Source of the DNA: Sphingobium fluviale
GTDB lineage: Bacteria > Pseudomonadota > Alphaproteobacteria > Sphingomonadales > Sphingomonadaceae
NCBI RefSeq assembly: GCF_004122115.1
Contig: NZ_SBKP01000011.1
Span: forward strand, 45,600-109,599
Reading direction: 5' to 3'
DNA length: 64,000 nt
The notes beneath the pieces were generated by a model, which saw nothing but the letters and a program-made list of their open reading frames with translations, searched no databases and was not told the DNA's origin. Shown one piece after another: positions 63,738 to 64,000 of this stretch. How positions within the stretch are numbered: position 1 is the stretch's first letter; each line of letters opens with the position of its first letter. The position numbers were made by a program, and so were the translations under genes.

Positions 63738-64000
63738 GATCCCTGATCTTCATTGTAAGTCGCCCTCACACCCTCCGGCGCCGGCTCATCCACCTCATCA
63801 AAGCGATTGCGAACCCCATCGGCGATAATCCGCATCAGACGGTGGAAATAGCGGCTATGCCGACGCTTTTGGCTCTCCCGATCGATCCATTCGGCGATGC
63901 CGTCCCGAGTTCCCATTGCCTTGACGATCGCCTGAGCCGCAGCGTCATCTACGGTGTCCGCGAAGTGAACACCGTTGCGGAGCACTTCCTTGCTGTTGGC
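63734..64000 (-). CDS. partial hypothetical protein (continues beyond the window)
   Basis: The frame is open to the window edge, so the start lies outside. The visible 88 residues are charged and helical (DGIAEWIDRESQKRRHSRYFHRLM) with an acidic tail. No family recognised. Its TGA overlaps the J-domain gene's ATG. Confidence 0.6.
   Translation of the reverse strand, partial: ANSKEVLRNGVHFADTVDDAAAQAIVKAMGTRDGIAEWIDRESQKRRHSRYFHRLMRIIADGVRNRFDEVDEPAPEGVRATYNEDQGS

Larger units (their letters stand above)
61840..64000. mobile_element. left end of an integrative element at tRNA-Asn (runs off the window)
   Basis: A tyrosine integrase gene lies 33 bp past the tRNA 3' end, followed by short overlapping genes all on the minus strand. 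This is the common layout of prophages and genomic islands inserted at a tRNA 3' end. The far att copy is not in this window, so the extent is unknown. Confidence 0.75.

Noticed and set aside
1..64000. CRISPR array, rRNA operon or replication origin
   Set aside because: No regularly spaced direct repeats, no rRNA signatures and no clustered DnaA-box region were seen on reading both strands.

Overview
The window is a gene-dense, high-GC stretch of alphaproteobacterial chromosome. It is most likely from a sphingomonad (Sphingobium, Novosphingobium, Sphingomonas or a relative). The reasons are the compact zwf-pgl-edd-glk-eda Entner-Doudoroff operon, two large TonB-dependent receptors next to catabolic genes, REP-like palindromes of a type common in sphingomonads, and an acidic-rich RpoD. 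The genus is an inference; no rRNA gene is present.

Layout: (1) 1-15.1 kb is mostly housekeeping: greA, carB, an AT-rich uncharacterised gene lodged between carB and carA, carA, a GatB/YqeY protein, dnaG-rpoD, and a MoxR ATPase / GFA-type zinc protein / VWA protein set. (2) 15.1-20.6 kb is the Entner-Doudoroff operon on the minus strand, with overlapping start and stop codons. (3) 20.9-37.7 kb is an aromatic catabolic region. It has a four-gene operon for the lower meta-cleavage pathway (2-oxopent-4-enoate hydratase, acylating acetaldehyde dehydrogenase, 4-hydroxy-2-oxovalerate aldolase, atypical SDR) divergent from an IclR regulator. It also has an FAD aromatic hydroxylase with an ABM-domain partner, a TonB receptor, a Baeyer-Villiger monooxygenase, a C-C bond hydrolase, an MhpB-type (class III) extradiol dioxygenase, a WrbA quinone reductase, a second extradiol dioxygenase of the VOC type, and two GntR regulators. 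Together these could hydroxylate, cleave and convert an aromatic ring to pyruvate and acetyl-CoA. (4) 37.7-49.3 kb is a carbohydrate or glycoside locus: Gfo/Idh/MocA oxidoreductase plus TIM-barrel isomerase on one strand; TonB receptor, DUF6379 (C-glycoside deglycosidase beta-type) protein, second TIM-barrel protein, MFS carrier, cytochrome b561 and SDR on the other; then a GMC oxidoreductase and a divergent TetR regulator. I read it as a candidate 3-oxo-glycoside / C-glycoside degradation system, and it is the best candidate here for an undescribed system. Its position beside the aromatic genes suggests that an aryl glycoside could be the shared substrate.

(5) 49.3-61.7 kb returns to housekeeping: NamZ-like DUF1343 protein, DOMON-like protein, tyrS, recG, sdhE, mfd, an EAL phosphodiesterase, moaA and nadK. 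(6) 61.8-64 kb is a tRNA-Asn followed by a tyrosine integrase and a compact string of overlapping small genes (58-aa protein, J-domain protein, partial gene). This is the start of an integrative element that runs off the window.

Regulation visible in the sequence: a perfect palindrome overlapping the iclR start codon, a 22-bp perfect palindrome between the TetR and GMC genes with a weaker match at the TonB-receptor promoter, and a shared 13-bp motif at two promoters flanking the second GntR gene. A nested palindromic mosaic element forms the 3' end of iclR.
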